From NCBI RefSeq assembly GCF_001654915.1, contig NZ_LXEQ01000048.1: DNA of 64,000 nt. One strand, given 5' to 3'. Below are positions 1 to 8,800 of the stretch, one piece after another (positions within the stretch are counted from its first letter, which is position 1; every line of letters begins with the position of its first letter). Origin of the DNA: Buttiauxella ferragutiae (GTDB lineage Bacteria > Pseudomonadota > Gammaproteobacteria > Enterobacterales > Enterobacteriaceae). The notes beneath the pieces were generated by a model that saw nothing but the letters and a program-made list of their open reading frames with translations, searched no databases and was not told the origin of the DNA. The position numbers and the translations under genes are program-made.

Positions 1-566
1 TTTCACGGGCATATTGACTCCATAGTGAATCAAAGGAGCAAAGTATCTTATCCAGTTTTTCTTTTCTCTTTGCAGGTGGCTGACTGAGGAAATAACAACA
101 CCGGCTGTCAATGTTGTCCTCAAGCCATTCAAAGTCAGAGTCAGCTGCGCTGCTGGCCAGTTTTATCATCACTTCTGCCCGGTTACCCGGCAGAAACTCC
201 TGTAAAGCAGACTCCAGAAGATGCTCGAATGCATACATAATGGATAACTGTTTTTTATCTGTCTGGATGTAACTCATTGAACGTCTGAGGATTGCAGACT
301 GAAGCAAGATCAGTGGCCATAACAGTTCCACACCATAAAGCTGATAGGAATCCCCTTCTTCATACTGATACTGCTCAGTGCGACGACAGCCTTCCCGGGC
401 TTTGCGAATGTCATAGGCCAGAGCCAGCATAAAGCCATCTTTAATTTTTATCAGAGGACTTTCATCCACAGCGAAATGGATAAACTGGTGTAATTCATCC
501 AGTGCTGCCGTATCTCCCCATAAAATAATACCGGCATTATTCGGTGTTAATTCAAATCGAAACATA
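1..566 (-). CDS. Unrecognised protein, 3' part cut by window edge
   Basis: An open frame runs from an ATG at 566 to the window edge without a stop, giving at least 188 codons. A purine-rich GAGAAG lies upstream of the ATG. The product starts MFRFELTPNNAG and has no signal peptide or membrane segment. It looks soluble and mixed alpha/beta, with Trp, Tyr and Glu-rich helices. I recall similar enterobacterial proteins of unknown function but cannot assign a family with certainty. The C-terminus and the neighbouring gene lie outside the window, so an operon partner, such as a cognate toxin or effector, cannot be checked. Confidence 0.6.
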
Positions 567-1014
567 ACGTCCATCTTCTCATTATTTCAGTTTGAAAAAA
601 GACTATCAGTAATGATTTCATTCAGCATCCGGTATTAAACAAAACACGGTGATTAATTGAAAAGAAACAGGATTAATGGTCATTTCAATTGAGCCAGATA
701 ACGGTCAGTTTAATTGAGGTTTGACAAAGATAAGCTAAGGAAGAATCCAGTGTTTAATCAACCTGATTGCCCTGGTTGCTGATAGCCTCTGAAAGTTCTT
801 GATACCATCACGTTCTGCCTTCCTCCATAATCTCTGGCCGTTCTGCCAAAAAATCTGTATCTGCTTTAGTAAGGTAAGTTCAACCACCGTGCCATCACGG
901 TGGTTGAACAACCTTACTCAGCGTTAATCGCAATCGATGATTCCGAGTTGTTTGGCCATAAACAGTTCGTTCCGCTCGACAACTTTCTCGATTAACTCAT
1001 CAAGCTGAAGTTAT
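567..1014. other. 448-bp gene-poor interval with a large hairpin
   Basis: No convincing gene is present. Two short minus-strand frames end here. One is about 28 codons, stopping at 924-926 and ending LGIIDCD, with an in-frame stop just upstream. The other is about 55 codons, ending near 725, with no good start or ribosome site. Both read like degraded gene ends. The interval also contains the 51-nt inverted repeat listed separately. It looks like a junction between the unknown gene to the left and the metabolic operon to the right. Confidence 0.5.
868..918. repeat. Long inverted repeat (hairpin)
   Basis: A perfect 13-bp stem (878-890 with 897-909, arms GTTCAACCACCGT/ACGGTGGTTGAAC) closes a 6-nt loop. 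After a short bulge it extends by a further 8 bp (868-875 with 911-918). No T-run follows on either strand, so it is not a typical Rho-independent terminator. It may be the remains of a mobile-element end or a structured terminator. Its role is unknown. Confidence 0.75.
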
Positions 1015-1308
1015 TTACTCAACCGCGTGAACAATGCGCAAGTCGCGTTCGACCGCATTGCCTAGAACTGCCAGAGCTTTTTGATATGCAGCAGCTTCAT
1101 ACGCAGCGACCGCTTGTGCGAAATTGGGGAATTCGATCACAACCGTTCGCTCTTTCATTCCCTGTTCCCGCACCTCTTCTGCAATCCCTCTTATGATAAA
1201 CCGCCCTCCTGATGCCTCAATTGCCTTGGTGGCAAGTACCGAATAAGCGGCAAGCACAGTTTGATCCTTAATAGAGCGGTACGAAGTAACCCAATAGGCT
1301 TTGCTCAT
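1015..1308 (-). CDS. DUF1330-like ferredoxin-fold protein
   Basis: The 97-residue product starts MSKAYWVTSYRSI and has the compact beta-alpha-beta pattern and length of DUF1330 proteins, which are alpha/beta dimers related to the ABM (antibiotic-biosynthesis-monooxygenase) superfold. Function in this family is mostly unknown. I chose the ATG at 1308 because AGGAGAG lies just upstream; an upstream start would add 12 residues before it. It is the third gene of a minus-strand operon, after the tautomerase and the YdhR-like gene, with a 38-bp gap. That suggests a shared role in handling a small reactive or aromatic compound. This role is inference. Confidence 0.75.
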   Translation of the reverse strand: MSKAYWVTSYRSIKDQTVLAAYSVLATKAIEASGGRFIIRGIAEEVREQGMKERTVVIEFPNFAQAVAAYEAAAYQKALAVLGNAVERDLRIVHAVE

Positions 1309-1346
1309 CCTGGTCTCTCCTAATGTATTTTCTGATACCGTCAAAT

Positions 1347-1670
1347 CTATAACTCTTGATCGTCAGAAGTAGTGCATCCAAGAATATTGTCAACGATTAC
1401 CGGGCTTTCCCAATAGGTAATGGAAGGCGTTGTATTGTACGTTTCCTTAATAAATTCGTGCCAACTGTCCGTATACCAGGCCTCCGCTGCAGCCTTCGTC
1501 GTCCAAAGGTATACACCACCGGAGGAGATTCCGTCCTCCGATAAGATGTAGTACTTGCGCACAAGACCTTCGATCGTCTTATATCGAGGTGCTGTTGAAA
1601 GAAATATCTTTTTCCCTTCTTCTCTCGTAATCGCCTTATTAAGTTTCATTGTCACAATAACGGTAATCAT
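1347..1670 (-). CDS. YdhR-like monooxygenase-fold protein
   Basis: The 107-residue product starts MITVIVTMKLNK and contains the segment SSGGVYLWTTKAAAEAWYT, typical of the YdhR family of dimeric alpha/beta-barrel putative monooxygenases. No cofactor motif is visible, as expected for this cofactor-free fold. The start at 1670 follows an AAGGGG ribosome site; an upstream start would add 24 residues that do not look like the family. It sits between the tautomerase and the DUF1330-like gene on the same strand. The 136-bp gap to the tautomerase gene is longer than usual within an operon and contains only A/T-rich sequence. Confidence 0.78.
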   Translation of the reverse strand: MITVIVTMKLNKAITREEGKKIFLSTAPRYKTIEGLVRKYYILSEDGISSGGVYLWTTKAAAEAWYTDSWHEFIKETYNTTPSITYWESPVIVDNILGCTTSDDQEL

Positions 1671-1806
1671 ATATATCCCCTTAGAATGAATGTTAGGCCT
1701 GATTTTCGAAAAAACCACGGCTTTTTTTACACGAATACACACGAGGCAAAACTATCTATTAATGGCAAAACGTGATGTTGAACCAGATGGATATAAACGA
1801 AAAAAT

Positions 1807-2196
1807 TTACAGTTCGCCGGTCAAAAACTGTGCCACGCCATGACCAAAACTCCAGTCCGCATCGGAGTTGATAGTGATCGATACCATGACGTCACTTGGA
1901 GCAATTCCGCAGTGTTCCTGAAGCTCACGGCAAAGTTCGTGATAGAAGGTCTTCTTGGATTGTTCCGTTCTTGGTCGAGAAACGACCGAGACAATGACAA
2001 TATTTCTGGTCCGGACAATGCCCAGACCAGTATCCTCGGCAATGAGATGTGAAGCCTTGTGTTCGTTGACCACCTGATAGCGGTCACGTTCAGGCACATC
2101 GAATGCCTTCAGCATTGCTCGGTGGGCAGCATCCAACATTATCTTGATTTCTTTCTCACTTCGTCCTTCGACGATGTCAAATTTGATGAGAGGCAT
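1807..2196 (-). CDS. Tautomerase family protein (4-oxalocrotonate tautomerase superfamily)
   Basis: The 129-residue product starts MPLIKFDIVEGRSEKEIKIML. Removal of Met would expose Pro1, the catalytic base of the tautomerase superfamily. The length fits the two-domain, about 130-residue subgroup rather than the 62-residue 4-OT type. Predicted role: keto-enol tautomerisation or a related activity on a small oxo-acid. An AGGAGAACAAT ribosome site precedes the ATG. It is the first gene of the operon and is divergent from the LysR gene at 2442, its likely regulator. The real substrate cannot be read from the sequence. Confidence 0.85.
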   Translation of the reverse strand: MPLIKFDIVEGRSEKEIKIMLDAAHRAMLKAFDVPERDRYQVVNEHKASHLIAEDTGLGIVRTRNIVIVSVVSRPRTEQSKKTFYHELCRELQEHCGIAPSDVMVSITINSDADWSFGHGVAQFLTGEL

Positions 2197-2441
2197 ATTG
2201 TTCTCCTGTTTATGGTTGGATTAGGCCAACGTTGCATAATGCTCTTTTGGCACGTACAGAAACGAACCCAGTCATGGACTGTCTCCTGATAAATAAAGCT
2301 GTGACGGTCAGTGTTTGCACAGTGTAGATTGCGCCCATACGCGTGGGTAGCTATCCTAACGCAAACACATTGTTCAAAATTTTGTCGTACGGATAACTAC
2401 AACTTGAAAAATCCGGCGCGACTTCATTGAAGGATGGAGCT

Positions 2442-3497
2442 ATGAAACGGGACGAAGTGGACGGATTCTGGAGACACTTGCATTGGCTGGCCGTACTGCA
2501 AGAACAAGGTAGTTTCAGCAAAGCAGCGTTCAACCTCGGTGTTAGCAAGGCATCGATGAGCCAGCATATTGCTGACCTCGAAAGAGCTGCGGGTATCTCA
2601 CTGGTGCAAAGGACGACCCGGAGCGCAACGCTCACTGAGGCGGGTAAACAACTGGTCATGTCGACACAAGGTGCCTTCGAGCAGATAGCTATGGGTTTTG
2701 CGAGCGTTCGAGACTTGGCTGGGGTACCAAGGGGAAAATTGCGCGTCACCGCACCTGTCGCGTTTGCACGGCAGCAACTATTGCCACACTTGCCCAAATT
2801 CCTGCGTAGCTATCCCGAGATCCAACTGGAGCTAGACATGTCCGATCGGATTCGGCCCCTGGCGCAGGAAGGATACGACATCGCGGTTCGCCACACCGAC
2901 TCCCCTCCTGAGACCCATGTAGCATGGACGCTTGCGCCCACTCGCACGGTATTGGCCGCAAGCCCGTCATACCTTCAAGAACGCGGCATGCCCGAGACGC
3001 CGGAAGCGTTATCGTTGCATGCATGCTTACACTATCCACGTACCCAGGGGAGCACAACCTGGATATTTGTTCCTGCAGCTAACAACGCGCAGAGCAATGA
3101 CGCTGTGTATCCCAACCAGGTGACCGTGCCGATAGCGGGGCCAATAGCCGTCAACAACAGCGAAGCACTACGCAATATGGCAATTGAAGGCATGGGGATA
3201 GTGCTTTTACCCGACTTCAGCGCGCAGTCAGCACTGGACTCTGGCAGCCTGGTTGAAGTCCTACCGCAATGGAGACCGACAGAAGTATTCGGTGAATGGC
3301 TCTATATCATTCGCCCGTATTCCGCACATACATCGCGGGTGTCACAAGTGTTCATCGAGTTCCTCCGCAGCGCATTTTCCGCTGGTTTTTCATCCCGTTC
3401 GTTCAAATTGATTGAATCGTCCCAGCTTCCGGTGATGGCCCTTCCCGACTCAGCCTCAGAACTGACGGGAAAAAGGCCCAACGTCACCGTGAAATAG
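2442..3497 (+). CDS. LysR-family transcriptional regulator
   Basis: The 351-residue product has an N-terminal winged helix-turn-helix (about residues 12-70, including GSFSKAAFNLGVSKASMSQH) followed by a LysR substrate-binding domain (about 95-300). The C-terminal tail is some 40 residues longer than usual and rich in Ser. The ATG at 2442 follows AGGATGGAG; a TTG five codons upstream is less likely. It is divergent from the tautomerase operon across a 245-bp interval that contains palindromic CAAAATTTTG at 2374-2383. Divergent LysR genes usually control the facing operon and sense its substrate, so it likely controls the 2196-to-1015 operon. Confidence 0.9.
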   Translation: MKRDEVDGFWRHLHWLAVLQEQGSFSKAAFNLGVSKASMSQHIADLERAAGISLVQRTTRSATLTEAGKQLVMSTQGAFEQIAMGFASVRDLAGVPRGKLRVTAPVAFARQQLLPHLPKFLRSYPEIQLELDMSDRIRPLAQEGYDIAVRHTDSPPETHVAWTLAPTRTVLAASPSYLQERGMPETPEALSLHACLHYPRTQGSTTWIFVPAANNAQSNDAVYPNQVTVPIAGPIAVNNSEALRNMAIEGMGIVLLPDFSAQSALDSGSLVEVLPQWRPTEVFGEWLYIIRPYSAHTSRVSQVFIEFLRSAFSAGFSSRSFKLIESSQLPVMALPDSASELTGKRPNVTVK

Positions 3498-3726
3498 CAT
3501 ATGGCGCCCGCCGAACCGGGAAATATATAGTTTCTCGATTGATATCACGTTGATCGAAAAAAACAGTTCTGAACTTTCTGATTAATGAATCTGGCTTATT
3601 AAAACAGGTCAGATATTTCTTTCACCTAATGCCTGTATCCTGCAGAAAATCAACTTAACACCCTTTTCTCTCTATTCAGCAATAGCAGCATCTAATTGTG
3701 GATATTTAATTTGAGGAGTGACTGTT

Positions 3727-4149
3727 CTATAATTTTTGAGACTCACGCCTGGACTTATGCATCTTTTCTTTTAAATAACTTATGTGGCCGCGAGTATTCC
3801 ATCCCAAACAAATCAAGGCACCCATTGCATAGGCCACTAAATCCCACCAATCCGGTGTGGAGCCAAACACGACTCTTAGCAAATGGCTCTCGAATTGATA
3901 GTCGGCCTTAACGGCCAGTAATTGACAAAGCTCAACTCCAGCGCCAGCCAGGAATGAAATACAGGTGAGTAAAAATGGCTTCGCTTTGACTATTGCAGCC
4001 AGCGAGTAGTAAATCCACATCGTAGCCAGAACGTCTCCTCCAAGGCTTCGTATCAATCCCCACTTTGACCCCAAAGTTGCCAGGATAGCCAACATCACGA
4101 ACAGTATGATGGAGCATACAAAATTGAAGCGTTCAAACCGTAAACTCAT
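3727..4149 (-). CDS. DUF2809-like inner-membrane protein
   Basis: The 140-residue product has about four hydrophobic segments and the late motif TPDWWDLVAYAMGALICL, matching DUF2809 membrane proteins of unknown function. The ATG at 4149 was chosen because AGGTGA lies 10 nt upstream; a further 20 residues upstream are possible but would add an extra hydrophobic stretch. The gene lies 85 bp downstream of the minus-strand LysR gene at 4235-5122 and may be read through from it. The 229 bp between it and the LysR gene ending at 3497 show no gene. Confidence 0.72.
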   Translation of the reverse strand: MSLRFERFNFVCSIILFVMLAILATLGSKWGLIRSLGGDVLATMWIYYSLAAIVKAKPFLLTCISFLAGAGVELCQLLAVKADYQFESHLLRVVFGSTPDWWDLVAYAMGALICLGWNTRGHISYLKEKMHKSRRESQKL

Positions 4150-4234
4150 AACAAATATCACCTGAAAGAAGTTCAATGAAAAAAGGTATCTCTTTAAGAA
4201 ACAATCCAATTTTTAAAAATACCAACATGAAAAC

Positions 4235-5122
4235 TTAAGCCAGCGCCGTTATCCGCGTGTGATTAAGATAAGCAAGCACAGCGGCACTCGGTTCGTGTTT
4301 ACGGCTCACCATCATCAGGTTCGCTGATAGATCCGGCGCGTCAAGAAGCCGATAAACTACACCAGGGATCGCCACCTGCGCTAGCGGTGCAGGAACCAGA
4401 GCGATACCCAGCCCGGCTCCGGCCATGGCGAGGACGCTAAGTGAACTGGAGATTCGCCAGGCAATATTTAGCGAATCGCCAAGCAGCCTTTGTAATTGCC
4501 TATCCAGGTGTGAATCCACATCGTTTATTGAATACATAATCAAGGGCTCATGGGCCAGCATGTCTATGGTCAGGCTCTCTTTAGCGGCGAGTTTATGGTC
4601 GCTGGACATCACAACCACCCTTCCCCATTGACCCACCGATTGATAGACAAAAGCAGAGTCATGATCCGGATAGTAATCAGGCATATAACCCACATCCAGC
4701 GTTCCGTTGTGGATGGCCTCACGCTGAAGCTGTGGTGCCAGTTCCTGGCAAATTAATTCAGCATCCGGATAAGCCTTGTGAAAAGATCGTACATCCTGCA
4801 TCAGTCTGCCACTGAAGACGGCATTACCGGCAAAGCCGATTCGCACCCGGCCTGTTTCACCACGAATAGAACGCTCAACGGCAAGGCGCGTATGTTCCAT
4901 TTGCTCCAGAGTCCGTGCGGCTTCAGCTTGCAAAAGCTTCCCGGCTTCAGTCAGTTCAACCCGACGGCTGGTGCGAATGAATAATGGGCCGCCCAGCTCA
5001 GTTTCCAGGGATTTTATCTGCATGCTCAGTGCAGGTTGAACAATATTGAGCCGTTCCGCCGCCCGGCCAAAATGCCGTTCTTCGGCGACGGCTAAAAAAT
5101 ACTTCAGGTGACGTAGATCCAT
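4235..5122 (-). CDS. LysR-family transcriptional regulator
   Basis: The 295-residue product starts MDLRHLKYFLAVAEERHFGR, a standard LysR winged helix (residues 1-60), followed by a substrate-binding domain that ends in a typical hydrophobic pattern. The ATG at 5122 follows GGAG; six extra upstream codons are unlikely to be used. It is divergent from the NTF2-like gene at 5231. A perfect 17-bp palindrome at 5135-5151 lies just upstream of its start and is a candidate binding site for autoregulation and for control of the neighbour. Confidence 0.92.
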   Translation of the reverse strand: MDLRHLKYFLAVAEERHFGRAAERLNIVQPALSMQIKSLETELGGPLFIRTSRRVELTEAGKLLQAEAARTLEQMEHTRLAVERSIRGETGRVRIGFAGNAVFSGRLMQDVRSFHKAYPDAELICQELAPQLQREAIHNGTLDVGYMPDYYPDHDSAFVYQSVGQWGRVVVMSSDHKLAAKESLTIDMLAHEPLIMYSINDVDSHLDRQLQRLLGDSLNIAWRISSSLSVLAMAGAGLGIALVPAPLAQVAIPGVVYRLLDAPDLSANLMMVSRKHEPSAAVLAYLNHTRITALA

Positions 5123-5134
5123 AATGGCTCCATC

Positions 5135-5151
5135 AATCATTTAAAATGATT
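5135..5151. promoter_or_regulatory. Candidate LysR operator palindrome
   Basis: AATCATTT-A-AAATGATT is a perfect 8-1-8 palindrome in the 108-bp space between the divergent LysR and NTF2-like genes. Its position next to the LysR start and its dyad symmetry fit a LysR-type operator. Binding is inferred only. Confidence 0.45.
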
Positions 5152-5230
5152 AATCAGTAAAATCTATATATTTGAGATTGTCGTATTTTGCATCCAGACT
5201 AAATCCAGTCAACTAACAGGAACTAAATAC

Positions 5231-5815
5231 ATGCAAAATCCACTACAAGACCGCCAACAACTTAATGACCTGATGAATGGCTGGATGCACCGCGATCTGG
5301 GCGAATGGGATCAGCTTCGCGAACTGTTCCACCCTGACGGCACCATTGAAATAACGTGGTTTGAAGGGCTGGGAAGTGATTTTGTTAATGGCTCAATGCG
5401 GATGGGCGCTTCCGACTTGCGCACCAAACACCTTATCGGTTCGCCTGCGGTAACCTTCAATGATGCCGGGGATAAAGCGATTCTTGAAACCAATGCAATC
5501 ATCGTTGCCGAGAACGTGAAACTGAACATTGGCTGTGAGTGTCACAACCGTTTTTACGATCTGGCAGAAAAAAGGGATGGCGTATGGAAACTATTCCACC
5601 GCCAGAGTATTTACGATATCGGCACATTCACTTTCCCACTTGGCCCAGTCGCGATAGACCAGGCTGTGGTTGTGAAGTATCCACGTGAATATGCCGCACT
5701 GGCCTATTTACTCGAGCTGAGCGGCTTCCCTCTCGGGCGCGTATTCGCCACTCGCGGCAGCGAACTAGAGTTGAAAATGAAAGCCGACGCTAAGCGCTGG
5801 TTATCCGCTAGTTAA
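5231..5815 (+). CDS. NTF2/SnoaL-like domain protein
   Basis: The 194-residue product has the SnoaL-like alpha+beta barrel signature: an N-terminal helix with a conserved WxHRDLGEWDQLRELFHPDG region, then ECHNRFYDLAEKRDGVWKLFHR near residues 100-125. Members of this fold act as small-molecule isomerases, hydratases or dehydratases, or as binding domains. The C-terminal 50 residues go beyond the core fold. A CAGGAACTAAATAC ribosome site precedes the ATG. It is divergent from the LysR gene, its probable regulator. Its last 8 bp overlap the 3' end of the convergent glucan synthase gene. Confidence 0.8.
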   Translation: MQNPLQDRQQLNDLMNGWMHRDLGEWDQLRELFHPDGTIEITWFEGLGSDFVNGSMRMGASDLRTKHLIGSPAVTFNDAGDKAILETNAIIVAENVKLNIGCECHNRFYDLAEKRDGVWKLFHRQSIYDIGTFTFPLGPVAIDQAVVVKYPREYAALAYLLELSGFPLGRVFATRGSELELKMKADAKRWLSAS

Positions 5816-8800
5816 GAACGGTACCCAGACTTATCTCCACCACATGCCGTTGACCATCATCCTTCAACGGTATGGTTTTTCCTGGCAACGATATGCCATC
5901 TAGCATGACCTGATATTCGCCCACACTGTGCAACGCATTGATCTGGTAATCACTTGAGCCATGTCTATAAACAAGGCTCACTGAAGGCCAGTCACGCGGC
6001 AGTAACGGGTGAACGGTTATTGAGTCGCCATGCCGTTCGATCCCCAGCAACGTTTCGATTATCAACTGATACGCCCATCCTGCCGAACCGGTATACCAGC
6101 TCCAGCCACCGCGCCCGCTGTGCGGTGCAACACTATAAATATCCGCCGTCATCACATACGGTTCGACTTTATAACGTTCAATGGCATCGGTAGTAAGTCC
6201 GTGATTAATCGGGTTAATCAGCGACCATAACTGCCAGGCCCGTTCGATATTGCCGCTGCGAGCAAATGCCATCACTGCCCAGATGGCTCCATGTGTATAT
6301 TGCCCACCGTTTTCACGCACGCCCGGCAGGTAACCCTGAATGTAGCCGGGGTTTGGCCCGTTGCCATTAAATGGCGGCGTAAGCAGTTTTATCAGCCCAG
6401 CCTCGTTATCAACCAGGCGAGAGTCCAGCGCCTGCATTGCTTGTACACAGCGTTCCTCGCTCCCCGCACCGGACAACACAGCCCAACTCTGGGCAATGGC
6501 GTCTATCTGGCACTCTTCTGCGTTCTGCGAACCAAGAGCTTCTCCACTATCAAAATAGCCTCGGCGATACCACGCCCCGTCCCAGGCTGTCGCCTCAATA
6601 TTGGCTTGCAGTTTTGCGGCTTCTGTACGGCAAAGCACGGCAATTTCGTCATCGTGGATTTGTTCCGCCAGCTGCGCAAATTGCTGCAAGACATCATAGA
6701 GGAAGAACCCAAGCCAGACGCTCTCGCCCTTGCCTTCCAGCCCAACGAGGTTCATGCCATCGTTCCAGTCCCCCGCGCCCATCAACGGCAAACCATGTTG
6801 ACCAAACCGCAGGCCGTGGCGAATGGCTTTTATCGCATGCTGCCAAAGTGTCTCTTCAACTGCGCTGATAACCGGTTGTTCATAGGCTGACTCCTCTCCT
6901 GGCTGTAATTCACGGCCTTCAAGATACGCCACGCGGTGTTCTAGCAAATCGAGGTCGCCGGTGGTTTCTACGTAGCGGCAAATAGATAGCGGCAACCAAA
7001 GATAATCGTCTGAACAACGGGTGCGAACGCCATTCCCTAATGGGGGATGCCACCAGTGTTGAACGTCGCCTTCAACGAACTGGCGTGATGCGCACAGCAG
7101 AATTTGCTCGCGCAAACGTTCCGGTGCGGTATGACTCAGAGCCAGCGTGTCTTGTAGCTGATCACGGAAGCCGAAAGCACCACCAGACTGATAGTAACCA
7201 CTGCGAGCCATCAGGCGGCAAGCGATGGTCTGGTAAAGCAGCCAGCCATTGGCCAGTAAGTTAACCGCAGGATCGGGGGTTGCTACGACAATTTGATCGA
7301 GCATGCGATGCCAGTAACGGTGAACATTCGCCAGTTCGTTACGTGCGGCATCTTCACTTAGATACTGGTTAATCATCAGTTCCGCGTCTTGCGGGTTCTG
7401 CCCGATACCCAGCACAAAAATAAATGTCCGCTGATCGCCATCAATCAAGGTGGTAGCAGACTGAACTGCACCACACGGGTCCAGCCCCGCGCCCGTTTTA
7501 TCAGACAACGTGCGCTGTTTCATAGCCGCTGGGTCACGCTGTGAACCATTGCGCCCAAGGAATTCCCGACGGTCACCTGACACTGAGCAATGCACTCCCG
7601 TCACCGCGAAAAATGCCGTTCTTTCCGAACCGTTGCTGTTATAGAAGTTATTTGCCAGCACACCGCAGCCGCGCCCGGTTGTCGATGTACGAGTGACAAC
7701 ATGCATGGCCGATTTGCTGCGCGACTCGCCCAGCGTCCATTCAACATAACCGGTAACCGAGATTTTTCGTGTCCGCCCTGAGGTATTACTCAGCGTCAGA
7801 ATAGCGATTTTTACCGGCGCATGTTCTGCCACCAGTATTGTCAATTCAGTGTCGATACCTGTTTCACGGTGGGCGAAAACGCTGTAGCCAAAGCCGTGGC
7901 GTGAAAGATAATGCCCGTTGCCGCGCACCGGCAGCGTGGTTGGTGACCAGACCTCGCCACTTTCCTCATCCCGCAAATAGTACGCTTCGCCAGAACGATC
8001 GCTGATCGGGTCGTTTTCCCAGGGCGTGAGTCGGTACTCATGTGCATTTTCATACCAGGTGTAGGCCTGTCCCGCTTCAGAAATGACAGTGCCAAAACTG
8101 GCATTGGCCAGAACGTTAGCCCACGGCGCAGGTGTCTGGTCATTTTCATCCAGCGTCATCTGGTATTCACGGCCATCTTGCGAGAACCCACCGCGGCCAT
8201 TGAAAAAGACCAATGCGCTGGTATCAGGCTGCCAGGGATCGTGCTGATTAACCGGCATCACCGTGCGGGGAGTAAAGCTCGGCTGTGCGGGAATAGTTGC
8301 CAGAAGCCGCTGATTTAGCTGTTCTTTAAGGCCTCCAGCACGATCATCCAGTACGATTTGCGCCACACTCAGCAGCAACAGGCGGTCCTCTGCTGACATA
8401 TGTTCGCCATTGCGCACAAAAATGCCACCGGGCTTGTCCATCTGGTTGGCTTCAGAACCCGCCATTAGTAGTTCGATAATTTGGTTTTGCAACTCCTGCT
8501 GATAACCGCCAGGGCTATCGTTAAGGATAACCAGATCCACTGCCAGCCCTTTTAAACGCCAGTAATGGTGTGCCTGAATCATTGTGGTGATGAGCAAAAT
8601 ACTTTCATCGCTGGTGACGTTAAGAATCACAATCGGCAGGTCGCCTGAAATAGACCAACCCCAAAGACCTGACTGCCCACGACGGTTACGGCAAAGAGTT
8701 TTGGCATCAGCACGCAGTTCGGGGCCAGGGAAAAGCACCGCGCTGGCCAAGCGGTTAAAGAGTGTTGCGTCGTCTTCGTTGGCATTAATCTGGCGCAACA

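Noticed and set aside
1690..2052. 120-codon plus-strand frame opposite the tautomerase gene
   Set aside because: The minus-strand frame has the catalytic Pro1 and a strong ribosome site; the plus-strand frame is its shadow.
6291..6890. 199-codon plus-strand frame inside the glucan synthase gene
   Set aside because: It is a long antisense frame expected in GC-rich coding sequence, and the minus-strand gene here has an intact GH94 catalytic region.
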